Source of the DNA: Enoplolaimus lenunculus
Taxonomy: Eukaryota; Nematoda; Enoplea; Enoplida; Thoracostomopsidae
Direction of reading: 5' to 3'
NCBI GenBank assembly: GCA_030248215.1
Contig: JASANG010001564.1
Span: 248,001-312,000 of the forward strand
DNA length: 64,000 nt
The notes below the pieces were generated by a model, which saw nothing but the letters and a program-made list of their open reading frames with translations, did no database searches and was not told the origin of the DNA. Position numbers and translations under genes: made by a program. Below, one piece after another: positions 1 to 10,600 of the stretch. Each line of letters opens with the position of its first letter. Positions within the stretch are counted from its first letter, which is position 1.

Positions 1-105
1 AAAGCACATAATTTTCTTAAATTGTCACCTCTACAACAACAGCAACATGTGATATTTCAAAACACGTAATCTCGCAAAATAGCTAATAACATATAAAGTG
101 CAGTA

Positions 106-2674
106 ATGAATATTAGAAATATTTATTTAGCAAAAGTCTGTCTAAACTATTATGACCTTTCGTTATTAATTGTCGTATTTACGAATTGGTTCGTCCAGTC
201 CTTATGCGAATACAAAACACTTCGACGTGAGGCGGTTTGGTATCAACGGCTAAAAAGAACACCAAGGTCCCAGTCTGTAGGTAATATCAGGTCCGAGCCT
301 CAGTTTCCGAACAAGCTCAATTTTGAACGTTTCAGTGCTACAGGACAACCCGCATATCCATCATCCAATGAATATCAAACATTCGACACACAGTCGTCAA
401 CCAATCACAATCAGGAACGATTCGATCGACGTTTGTTAGCCTATCAACATCAATCATTCGATTCTCAATCTTCCGACCACAATCGAGAACGATTCGATCA
501 AAGTTCATCAACCATCAATCAGAACCGAGAACGAACTGATCAACATTCATCACCAAGCCAATATCGATCATTTGATTCTCAAGCTACCAAATACAGTCGA
601 GATCGATTCGATCAAACTTTGTCAGCCAACCAGAATGGAGAACAAATCGGTCAACGTTTATCAACCAATCACAGTCGATCATTCAACTCCCAACAGTTTT
701 ATGGACGTTCATCAATCAATCAGAATCGAGAACAGCACTTTCAAAGTTCATTAACTAACGAACACCGATCACTCGACTCTCAATCAACCAATCCCAATCG
801 AAAGCTATTCAATCATCGAATAAGGCATCGACATCGCAAACGTCACCAACGACTATCATCCAGTGTTAAGCGTCGATCACTTCGTCTTTCTGCAATGACT
901 CGGGATGAAATTGAATACCGCCGCCGGAATTGTGATATTAGTTCGTGTCAAAAATATGTATTTTCACTCTGGCAGCGCTTTGAATCGACTCACGGCAAAA
1001 TTTTAAATATTTTTCGCCAACTTGACTATGATTATTTCAAAAGTCCGCTGTATCGAGATGAATTTTGTAGAATTTTCCACGAACTGCACGTAGAATGCTT
1101 GAATCAGCACTGTTTAGAAGGTAAGTTGGAAGGGTGTGCGACAGGGGCTGAGCTACCAAAAAGTTTTAACGATTGCATCAAGAGCGTAGCCAAGGTGGTT
1201 TTAGGAGTAATCTTTGGTTTGAAATTTTCGTCCAGAGCATAGTAGACACTTTCAGTTAGTAATACACGAAAACCGTATTCAAAATTTTTGTAGGACGTGC
1301 TCCCCTACTCAAAAACTATGGCTATCCCAAAGGATATCTTCCCTTATTAGCTAAGGTATTATCTCACATCCATTTATAGAAGTGCTCCGTGACCAACCAG
1401 CGTCAACGTGGAGCTTACAAGCACGAGCAGCTGACCTAGGGCTCGAGTTCGAGTTCGCCCCGTATTCACTTATCGAGCACCGTATCCTCGACGGAACCCC
1501 TGATTTTTACATCGAACCTCGGTTGATGAAAGTAATCTGTGAGTCGTCATGGCTGCCCACCCGCCCGGTATCTCAATGGTGTTTCAGTCAAAATACATCT
1601 CAACTTACAAAAGAGCATCAACAACGTGAAATCAATAATTTCCCATCGGTTATTGAGTGGATATTGCTTACAAATCAAACTACTCCCGGCGTTGATGAGC
1701 CTCAAGTTTCTCACGGGACCGTGGAAATATCTTCACAGTCTCGAGTTAGCCTACCCAATGAAGACGGGACGCTCCGTGGGCCGGGAAGCCATGCCTCCTC
1801 TACTCAATCTCCGACCAGCAATCTCAGTCTACCCAATTTCACTGGAGAGCCGTACGACCGGCCAGTCATAACGGACCCGGCCTTGGCATGCAACGACGTC
1901 GCATGGCGTGCTCAAATCCTAGCTTGGTTGCTGTATTCAACTTGCGAAGCGAACGAACAAGCCGCAATATTTGAATGCTACTACCAAGCGGCGATTTTAG
2001 ATTTACACCATCGCGGCGGGTCACTACTGGAACGGCCGGCCGACGACAGCCGTTCAGGCCACGGCCTTCAGGGCCAGAACGACTGGGTCATGAAAAGAGG
2101 CGGCCGCCGCTTGAAGCGGCTGGCAAGTGCTGTGAGCAGTTATAGATCGTGCGCGCAGTATGTTGATTGCTCGCTCGATGCAATTGTCAACGCAACCATA
2201 CCCATCCGCGTTATATGTTTATGGTATGCAGAGCGTGAGAATTATATTGACGAGGCGTGCGTCACACTTCCACCAAATGTTTCACACGCCGGCGCCGATA
2301 TGTCTAGCAACAGTGCCGCTAATCAGACTAGCGGCGGTTCTAGACAGCCAGCCGCCGCCGTTCCGTCTAAGAATTCGATTGGGCATATACTTGATTTTGG
2401 ACATGGGTCCCAGGTGGCTAAGGGGCAGGCAAAGGATACCCTTAGAGAAACTACTGCTGGGGGTGGAGCGCAGACTACGACACCGGCTGTTACCAGGAGG
2501 CAAATGGAAACAAAGGTAACCACCGAAAGGCCAAATTCGGATACGACCCCTGAATCTAGCACTGAATCGGCAACAATTACAATTAAAAACCACGCTGCAA
2601 ATCTGCACACCCGCAAATTGTGCTTCAACAACTTAGTACTACTGCTTGGTATTTATTGGTTGAGGTTCAAATGA
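106..2674 (+). CDS. Secreted/surface protein with N-terminal repeats (2 exons, 769 aa), family not recognised
   Basis: Two coding exons, 106-1120 and 1380-2674, join in phase 1 (codon GAA made of G plus AA) across a 259 bp intron with donor GAAG|GTAAGT and acceptor TTATAG|AA. The first exon begins with a hydrophobic segment (about residues 17-35, LSLLIVVFTNWFVQ) that fits a signal peptide. Residues 80-240 are a degenerate Ser/Gln/Asn/Arg repeat built on motifs like SFDSQ and NRERFDQ. A basic stretch (RHRHRKRHQR, then VKRR) looks like convertase cleavage sites. Cysteines follow in helical-looking segments, for example NCDISSC, ECLNQHC, and in exon 2 CNDVAW, TCEANEQ, SCAQYVDC. Exon 2 has about seven NxS/T sequons, a Thr/Pro-rich stalk and a hydrophobic C-terminal tail ending near WLRFK, which suggests a membrane or GPI anchor. 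I recognise no family and assign no function. Retaining the intron would give a different, shorter C-terminus. A polyadenylation signal lies 140 bp downstream. Confidence 0.7.
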
Positions 2675-2813
2675 CATGGTAATTTAGCCAATTAGATTCG
2701 AGCACTTGAAAGCTGCAGTGAAAAGCATAATGAAAAGTAAGCTTTAAAAATAGCGAACGATGCTGTAGTTGACTTGACAGAACAAACATGCAACGAAATT
2801 ACAATATTTGTAA

Positions 2814-2819
2814 AATAAA
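2814..2819 (+). promoter_or_regulatory. Candidate poly(A) signal AATAAA
   Basis: AATAAA lies about 140 bp after the stop codon of the upstream two-exon gene, a usual distance for a 3' UTR. In AT-rich DNA this hexamer is common, so support is modest. Confidence 0.4.
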
Positions 2820-4505
2820 ACGAACTGCCAATAGAAATAGCCGATGAAATTCCAGCATGGCTTGCTAATACGAACAGCCAGAGAAATTCTAGTATTTTGA
2901 CTAGAAAAGTGTGACTTGACAATATGAACAGCCTATAAAAATCCAGTATTTGCACAACAAAAATGTGACATGAGAGCGCAGTAACCAAATTCAAGCATTT
3001 GGCAAACTTAAACGTGACCTGGTATAATCTGAGCAGCCAATGGAAATTAAACGATTGCTTCTAAACATCCAATCCGATTTCAATATTGCGATCCTGTGTT
3101 TAATTCGACAATTTCGGCCGCTTGAACAAGTTTGATACTTTTATTCTTGTGTTTCAATGAAAAAAATGTCGAATGCAGTCTTAGCTCAAATAGCTTCTGA
3201 ATTCATTGAGTCTGTATTTTTAGCTGTGTATAGATAGAGCAGGGCCGGAACAGTAGTATAAGCATATTCCTAAGCCTTAGCCTATTCCTAAGCCGAAGCC
3301 TAAGCCTAAGCAAAAAATTAGCCTAACAGTTAAACTGGCTCTATTATAGCCCCTCCGGAAAACGATCCGGCCCTGTTCTATGCGCCCATAAAGTTATTAA
3401 ATATAGGCCTAGAAAGTAATGAACAAATTTCTGATGTTTTGCAATTTAAGCATTTCTATCTGTATTTGATGCATAAAAAGTTATTCCGATTTTGCAAGTT
3501 GTGAAGTTTGGACAAGAAACATGCCAACATTCAACGATTTTGTTTGTATCTTTGGGTCATTTTATTCGTTTGTTTTCATTTCTTATAGCTGTCAGAGTTC
3601 AATTTGAAAAAATTTCAAAACACAACTATATCATATATTATTACAATTAATGATTTCCATATTTAGAGCACATAATTTAAGCCCACGTCATCTTAAGGGC
3701 GTATACAATGCGGAAGATAGAACGATATATTACAGCAACACAACCAGAAATTCTTACTTGAGGAAGCAAAATTTCCTGATCGGGCGAAAAAAATTTTCAT
3801 AACGTAGGATTTCTTTTAATGCAGGTGAAAAAAATTTCAGCCGGGGGGATGTAAATTTTTCGTACAAAATACGCTCCCCTTTCCACCCCCCGTATTTGCG
3901 AGCCTGATATGTAGTCGACAAAATTTCTGAAAAGACTCGAAAAAAGGCACTTTACCAGGCTGTAAAATATTTTGCACAAAACAAAACATTTTCTAGCTTA
4001 CCCTGCTCGCTCGCAAAAACTAATTTAAAGACGTTAAACTATGCTACTTGTTCGGCGCTAGTAAATTTTCCCATTTTGATTATTACTCGCCAACAGGGTT
4101 ACGTGCTTTTGTATACAAATTGGAACATTTTCCAAACCTGTACAGCACAAGTATTGATTCTTCTATTATGTCGCGATCAGAAAATTATTCAATACGAAAA
4201 AAGATATTAAGAATAGTAAAAAATATCGTAATTAAATTTTTCAAACCTGTCTGTGTCCTACCTATATATGGTCAAATTATTGTGGATGGTGCGATTACTT
4301 TATGTACACTTTTACTTAAAACCTCTTTTATTGCAGTTTTAGCCAATGTTTGTTTTACTGCCGTAATAATTGATTAAGCAGAAGCGTTGAAAAAGTGTAT
4401 TACTAAGCCTACGCCTAAGCAAAAAATTTAGTTTAGGATCGAAGCGCAATCTTTTACAGACACACCAGAAATCGGGACCACCCTAAAAGTAACATGTGCC
4501 GCAGC
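2820..4505. other. Intergenic stretch between convergent genes
   Basis: I find no supported gene here. The stretch holds one full short inverted-repeat element at 3240-3376 and AT-rich unique-looking DNA. A 109-residue open frame at 4048-4377 (plus) has no splice context or recognisable motif and I do not call it. A second CCTAAG-type fragment lies near 4400-4430. Confidence 0.5.
3240..3376. repeat. Short inverted-repeat element, family B (CAGGGCCGG ends)
   Basis: The ends CAGGGCCGGAAC and GATCCGGCCCTG are inverted copies. The interior has a CCTAAG/CCTAAGC hexamer tract followed by AAAAAATTAGCCTAA. The same structure recurs at 19299, 25200, 36431, 39264, 39968, 45974 and 61062. No coding capacity; a MITE-like element. 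Confidence 0.7.
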
Positions 4506-4619
4506 TTTATTGCCTCTGGAGTGAATTCCCATCATTGCTAAATTTGAGGACGTTCTAGATATACGTTTCAGACGGTAATACTATTTCAAGCTATTGCCGA
4601 TCACTCACAATTCACTTAC
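4506..4619 (-). promoter_or_regulatory. Possible 3' end of the JAKMIP-like gene: in-frame stop and AATAAA
   Basis: Reading through the last donor (AAG|GTAAGTG at 4620/4619) gives four more codons and a TGA at 4605-4607. AATAAA on the minus strand follows at 4506-4511, about 95 bp later. The resulting protein of 823 residues is close to JAKMIP length. However, the GTAAGTG is a strong donor consensus, so a further short 3' exon that I could not identify may exist. Confidence 0.4.
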
Positions 4620-7600
4620 CTTTTGCCTTGCAGCGTACGCGTTTTGAAGCTCAGAAAGTTGTTTTTTCAAATCTTTGATACGTTTTCGTTTTTCGTTTTT
4701 CATTAATTCTGTCTGAAATAACCAAATACAGCTATATTGGTCGCACCAAGAGTGGATAATGACCGCTTTCATCAAGAGTGTTCAATTGGGACCATTCTGG
4801 TTACAAAAGAATCTACACAGCGCACGTTCCGTTTTAGCCTACCCAACCCCGTGATTAGAAGGGTTAGGTTGACCAATTTTTTCAATTTCTGGTTTTAACT
4901 TGTGAGACGGGATGAATATATATTAGCGCAATAATTCCATACTACCATATTCTCAAATATGTGCAGCACCTATTATCAGTTATTAGCTGTTTTCTCAATT
5001 CAGAAACTGCAGCAGTTCTAAATGATGAAATGACTCACGTTTTCGTCTTCAACTTCTTTCACCCGCCGTAGTGCAGCTTCTAGTTGTAAAGTCGCAGTAG
5101 ACTCGAGCACCGATAATTTCGACTGACACTTGGTGTATTCCTGAAACAAAACTAAGGTTGAGACTGGAAATCAACTCAAGTTTAACAATTCGTCTCTGTG
5201 TTAAAGTTAGACGGTAAACGTTATCATGTACCTCATTCAGCCTATCCCATAACAATTTAACTCCGTAGACAACACCACGATCTTCGGGTCGCAATTCTTG
5301 TCGATGTTTGAGCAGTTTGAAACGAATCATCAAATCTTCGATTGGAACTTTCTGAAAAGTGCCGTATAAAGTTGTACAAGGTTTAGTCATGTTGCATAAA
5401 TAGTAAAATCAAAAATATATAATGTAACATATGATAATAAATTACGCCATTCCTAGAGTTAAAATGTTCTTAGTAAGTGGCGTATCGATTTTTGTCTGAA
5501 AGGCAATTGCCAAAATTGTTCCAATTTATCAAGCGCAATTTGACCAATCGTTTGTTGGCAAATTGTCGTTAGCCAATCGCAGTTTATGCAGAACTACCGC
5601 AATCTGTATTGAGACAACTACAGTGGCAATCAGAAAAATTTACAAACAGCTGATTGTCACCAGTTAGCTAAAAGTTTCGTTTTAAAAGAACTATATATGT
5701 TTGCACGGCTCATATAGTTAAGAGCCGTGCTACAACCACTGTGCCTTGAGGGCAAAACTGTTCAGCACACTTGATGCAAGTTTAATGCACACTGTGGCTC
5801 AAATGTACCGAACACTTATACTGCACGTCAAGGCTGTTAACGAATAGATAACAACATCCAAATTTAACATAACATGAAAATGTAACCCACACTAGGTTTG
5901 TTCTGTATACATTTTAACACACCACGTTGAAGTTTTTTCCGGCTTCACAGTTTTTTAATGCTAGTTCAGGCCCGTAGCCAGCTCAGGTGAAGTAAAATCA
6001 AACTAATAGATCCAGTAATATTCTCCCTAAGGGTATAATATCAAGTTTTTATCCCTCTGCTGATTTGTAGTATTCAAAGAGTCATGCTGTGCATTGGGCC
6101 AAGCTGAAATTTAAATTTCTTTGCAGGAAGGAAATGGGTATGAGCAGACATGTTGGCACAGATCGCTATAAAACAACTCCAAAAATACTATGTTTTCTCG
6201 AACAGTATCAAGCGATATTACCCTTTAAACTTAACTTGATTCACAGGGTCGGTATACAAGAAAGTGGTGCTTATAGAGCCATTTTAGAGGTGGCATGTCG
6301 AGAGTTCTCTGGTCTTACAAATGGGTGTTAAATTTTTCTAGTTTTGACGAAAATTTTCTAGGAGATCTGAGCAACCCCGTCTCCCATGCTATGGCGCCAT
6401 GCTAGTTAGTCAGTTTATTCGAGGAACCAAAGATTGGTAGTTCTGGGACCGCGGTACAAGTTAGTTGTAGCACAGCTTATTGTCCTTCCAATATATAAAC
6501 GCACGCTGCTTAGCTTGCTTCAAGGGTGCGGTGCATGCAGTCGGACATCGCTGTCATGCTGTGCACGTGACTCAAGTACTCGTGCAGCGCACTCGTGTGC
6601 AGAACTCCTGCTGTCGCACTCGTTCCACACTTGTGCGTGCACTCGTTCTTTATACACTTGCGCAGCAAGAAAGCAATGCTGTCGTGCACGTACTCGCCTC
6701 ACTTTGTTCGGCTCGTGCCGCATACTTGACGCATCGCAGCAGCGTGCGTTCATATCTCGGAAGAACGCAAAGCCGTGCTATAACTATTACCTATATTATA
6801 TAGGTATATATTATATGTTATATATACTTTTATATTGCACCCAACAAATTTGCAGCATTTTTCTTACCTCAATGTCAGCGAACGCTGCTGAATCATTTCC
6901 AACTGCATCCGGAAACTCGTCATCGAAAGTGCTCACACTACAGTCGATCATTTCCGTTTCCTGTTTGACTTTTCCCGTTGCAGTTGTATCCTAAAAATAG
7001 AAAAAAAACTGAAATATTTTTCGCCAAGAATGCCTGTTGTCGTAGAGAGGCGTAGACGTGGAGTGCTGGTACACTGAGCGTCGCTTGACTCCTTTGTGCA
7101 ACAACACGCTACATTGCGTGTCTTCAGAAACGACGCACGGCCGGGCGCCCCGCCGCGTCTGTCGGTGCCTAGCGAGTATAGTGCAATTCTAATTGGCGTT
7201 CAATGATAAATCGCAAACTGCCGCCTTGGCACATGACTCGACCACAAGACACGTTTACCGTTTCGTGAATCTTGTGCTCCCATTCAAGCATTTGGAACTC
7301 GAGCAGTTCGTTTCGTTCATTCGCTTCGTATAATTGTTGCTTGTATATTTCTTGGCTTGATTCCAACTCTTCAACGTACGAGTCCAACCGTTTTATTTGC
7401 GCTCGAAGACGTTGGCGTTCTGCTTTTACTGAGCCGGGCTAAAATTTGAAAAAAAGTTAAAAATATTTAATGTTAAATATTTCAAAATTTGATTAAAATA
7501 TATTTCAATTACTATGAGTCGAGCCTGTAGCCGGAGAGATGCCAAGAGTCGGATTCCAAGCGGGGCCAGAAGTTGAAGGACTGAGTCCTCTTATAAAAAC

Positions 7601-10600
7601 ATTTGACCGCGCCTTAGAAAAGTTTCAGTCTCGCTTGTAAGTGATCTGTAAACACTCTTGCGTGCCCTTTCAGAACGATTTTTAGACTCGTGTAGCGTGT
7701 TAAAGTGGCTACGTGCCTGCTCCAAATTTTAGATGTTTGAAATTTCAATGTTTAGATTGAATGTGTACCGGTGTAATTTGGCGGCTCAAAATCTTTGAAC
7801 AACTCATACAGGGCACCTGTGTTTACCATGTTTAATCTCCTGTTGCTCACACTTACTCACATCACGAGTCGCTAATGATTCTTTTTGCAACAGTATGCAA
7901 CTGGGTACATTCTGTGTAGGAAAGAGTGTAGGAAAGAATGTACTCAGCACACGTTGCGTTTTTTGCCAACGTCCCCGTTATTTAGAGAGGCGTATAACAT
8001 ATGCGAAGCATGACACTGTGCATATATGGCATCAAAAACGAACCGCTAATAGTTGTGTTTAGGAGTACTACATGTGATTAACGATCCCTTCTAAATAAAG
8101 GGGGTAAGCTAAAAATGAAAAGCTCGGTGGTACATTATGTATATACGTGCGGAACACCAAGTGTTGCTTACTCTTGTATCATGCGTTTTTGCTAACATAA
8201 AGAGTCAACAATAGCGGTCAGCCAACAGCATGTAACTAGTTGAGTTTGGCATGGTGCATAAAGTTCCAGCGCACGTTGAGTTATCGCCCTAGCGAGTTAC
8301 TTCTAATACCGTTCGATCTCATATGGTTTGTAAAATGTAAAAAAATTTTCGCCGTTTACGCGTTCACTCGCTTATAAATCGGGCGTGGTAAGCCAAAAAT
8401 CCGACAAGTGCTAGATACATTCTTTTCTACACTTAATCTACCCGGTTGCATATTCTTGTCGAACCGGGAGTACCCAGAGGGGGGCCGGGAGGGGTCGCGC
8501 ACCCCCCAATCGGAGGTACAAAAATAACGTATGGTTTCTTGCTCGCTTCGCTCGCGATGTTTTTCAATGATCAATTTTCGAAATATTGCCTGCGCCGTGT
8601 GTTCAAAGGTTAGCATCAAAGTTAAATTATCGAACCTTACCAGCTCAAAACTAAACATAGTAATAAAAATTGTACATAACTTCACTATATAACCCCGAGA
8701 CCGGGGTGGTTCGGTATGGCGGTTTTATACCCAGCGCTAAACGAATATAGAAATATTTAGACGATTACAGAAAGATTAACAATCTATAGCTTCTCTCCCG
8801 CTTCGCTCGCAAATTCTTCAAAGTTCTGTTTATGTTCTGGCTTTGAGCCTTCGGCCACTCTGTTTCAACTCCTGGTGTGTAGAAATATTTCATATTATAC
8901 AAACCTTTCCCCACTGACTTCAAACTGAAGTTCTGTACTATAGTAAATGACAACAGTGCAGCTTTTCAGTCGCTTCGCTCACGATTTTTTCCAAATCGTG
9001 TTCACGTGGCAAACAATTCGACCTTTCCACATACCCAAACTGTCAAGTTTTAAGGACCTAAACAGAATTCTGAAATTGGTCTCAGAGCCAACTAGGGAGC
9101 GTGACCAGCGTCATAAATCACACGAAAAAAATTGAGATCCGTACTGCTAATGGATTCTAAGTTTGCTTTAAACGGAAAATGCGCCCCCTCCCAAATCAAA
9201 ATTTCTCGGTACGCCACTGTTGTCTAACAGGATGCATAGTTCCACTCTTGCTTACATCAATAATAGCAGCTTTCTTTTTAGCATCAGGAGTTCGAGCAAG
9301 AGTAGCGTATGACTGTTGTAAGAGTACATGCTTTCGGTATAATCGATTGTACTTCTCTTCAAAATCATTTTGTACGACGGACCCTTTTCGTTGACATGTA
9401 ACCCCTGGTCGAGATGGTGTCCCGTAGCCGCTTGATGTTGCATTTGAGCTCTGATATTGACATCCGCTACTTCCGGGTTCACCGTCGTATTGGAGCTGAA
9501 AGTAATGAAATAATTCAAAATTAACAAATTTAAATATTTAAATTTTTTCAAGAAAAAGAAGCATAGGCTCTTGTACACTTTCCCCACATTTTAGGTTAAG
9601 GCTCTCACCCTAAGACATTGGTAATTAATTATGCAAAAGTAAAGGCGTATGCAGTATTTTTACTAAACCTCCTCTGAAGTGGTAAATATCGTGCAAAATG
9701 TAAAAGAGCCCAAATCCACTTAAATTTAATGTGAAACACCAACAAATTACGGAATAATCAAGCCAGCCGATCAGAAACACAACTATGCAAAAAATTTCAA
9801 AATCCGTCCATTTTAGAGATCGCTGACTGAACAGAAAAACGAGTAAACGTCAGTTGGTGCACTTACTTCGGTTGAAATGTTTTCAGTGATTGTGTCAAGC
9901 GAGTTTGAACTCAACGACAAATGATCCAAAGAGCTATTAAATATGGCATCTTCTGCAAATGCAGGATCGCTTCCACGCTAAAACAGTTCAGTTCAGTTGA
10001 ACGTTGAGTTCAGCTTAAGCCGTTTTTAAACACAACTTATTACCAGTTGGTGATATGTCTTATAATCCAGGATTCCAACAGCAATTAAATTTTACCTCAA
10101 CAGAAACACGAATTGTGTCTCTTTGCAGGAACCGGAACAGGACAGCAATCGGAATTTGAAAACAATTTTCGTCACCGAATTACTATTGGACATTTTTAGA
10201 AAACTTGGCAAACAAAATAAGTTTTAAAGACAAAGTTTCCCGTATTCAAATGATTGTGAATAATTTGGCACAAAACCGAACAAAATTCCAGTTCTTGCAC
10301 CTTTTGAATGCATGAACAGGAACACGAACAGGAATTGAATTTTTGCAGGAATTCCGGCCGAAGCAAGAATTCCTTTTGAACCCTGCTTGTAACCTTTGTA
10401 CCGATACATTAAACTGTATGAGCCTTGAATCGTTGACTGCAATCTCTATTGTATGGGTTCTCTGTCGTTGAAACCTCTGGTAATTTATCGCTAATTGATG
10501 TTCAGCGTAATATATTTTAATTGGTTTCTAGTGAATAATTTTGTACCCACTTTCCGGACATATAATTTATAACTTAAATATCAATAGCTGTACTTACCAT

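Larger units (their letters stand above)
5352..6867 (-). other. Intron 9 of the JAKMIP-like gene
   Basis: The intron holds a left-end fragment of repeat family A near 5968 (CCCGTAGCCAGCTCAG), a small hairpin at 5703-5731, and an unusual GTGC/ACTCGT-rich block at 6525-6740. No supported gene. Confidence 0.6.

Noticed and set aside
3280-3320. CCTAAG hexamers as a telomere or subtelomere
   Set aside because: The hexamers are always inside short inverted-repeat elements and are only a few units long.
3739-3780. An 18 bp microexon (EILLPQ) on the minus strand with AG and GTAAG borders, as a further exon of the coiled-coil gene
   Set aside because: The borders fit phase 0, but so short a match is expected by chance and it lies next to low-complexity DNA.
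4048-4377. 109-residue plus-strand frame with hydrophobic C-terminus
   Set aside because: No splice partner, no family motif, and length is possible by chance; codon content follows the AT-rich background.
6434-6994. 186-residue plus-strand Cys/Ser/Thr-rich frame
   Set aside because: It translates the GTGC/CACTCGT-rich block and runs antisense through a real exon at 6868-6990.
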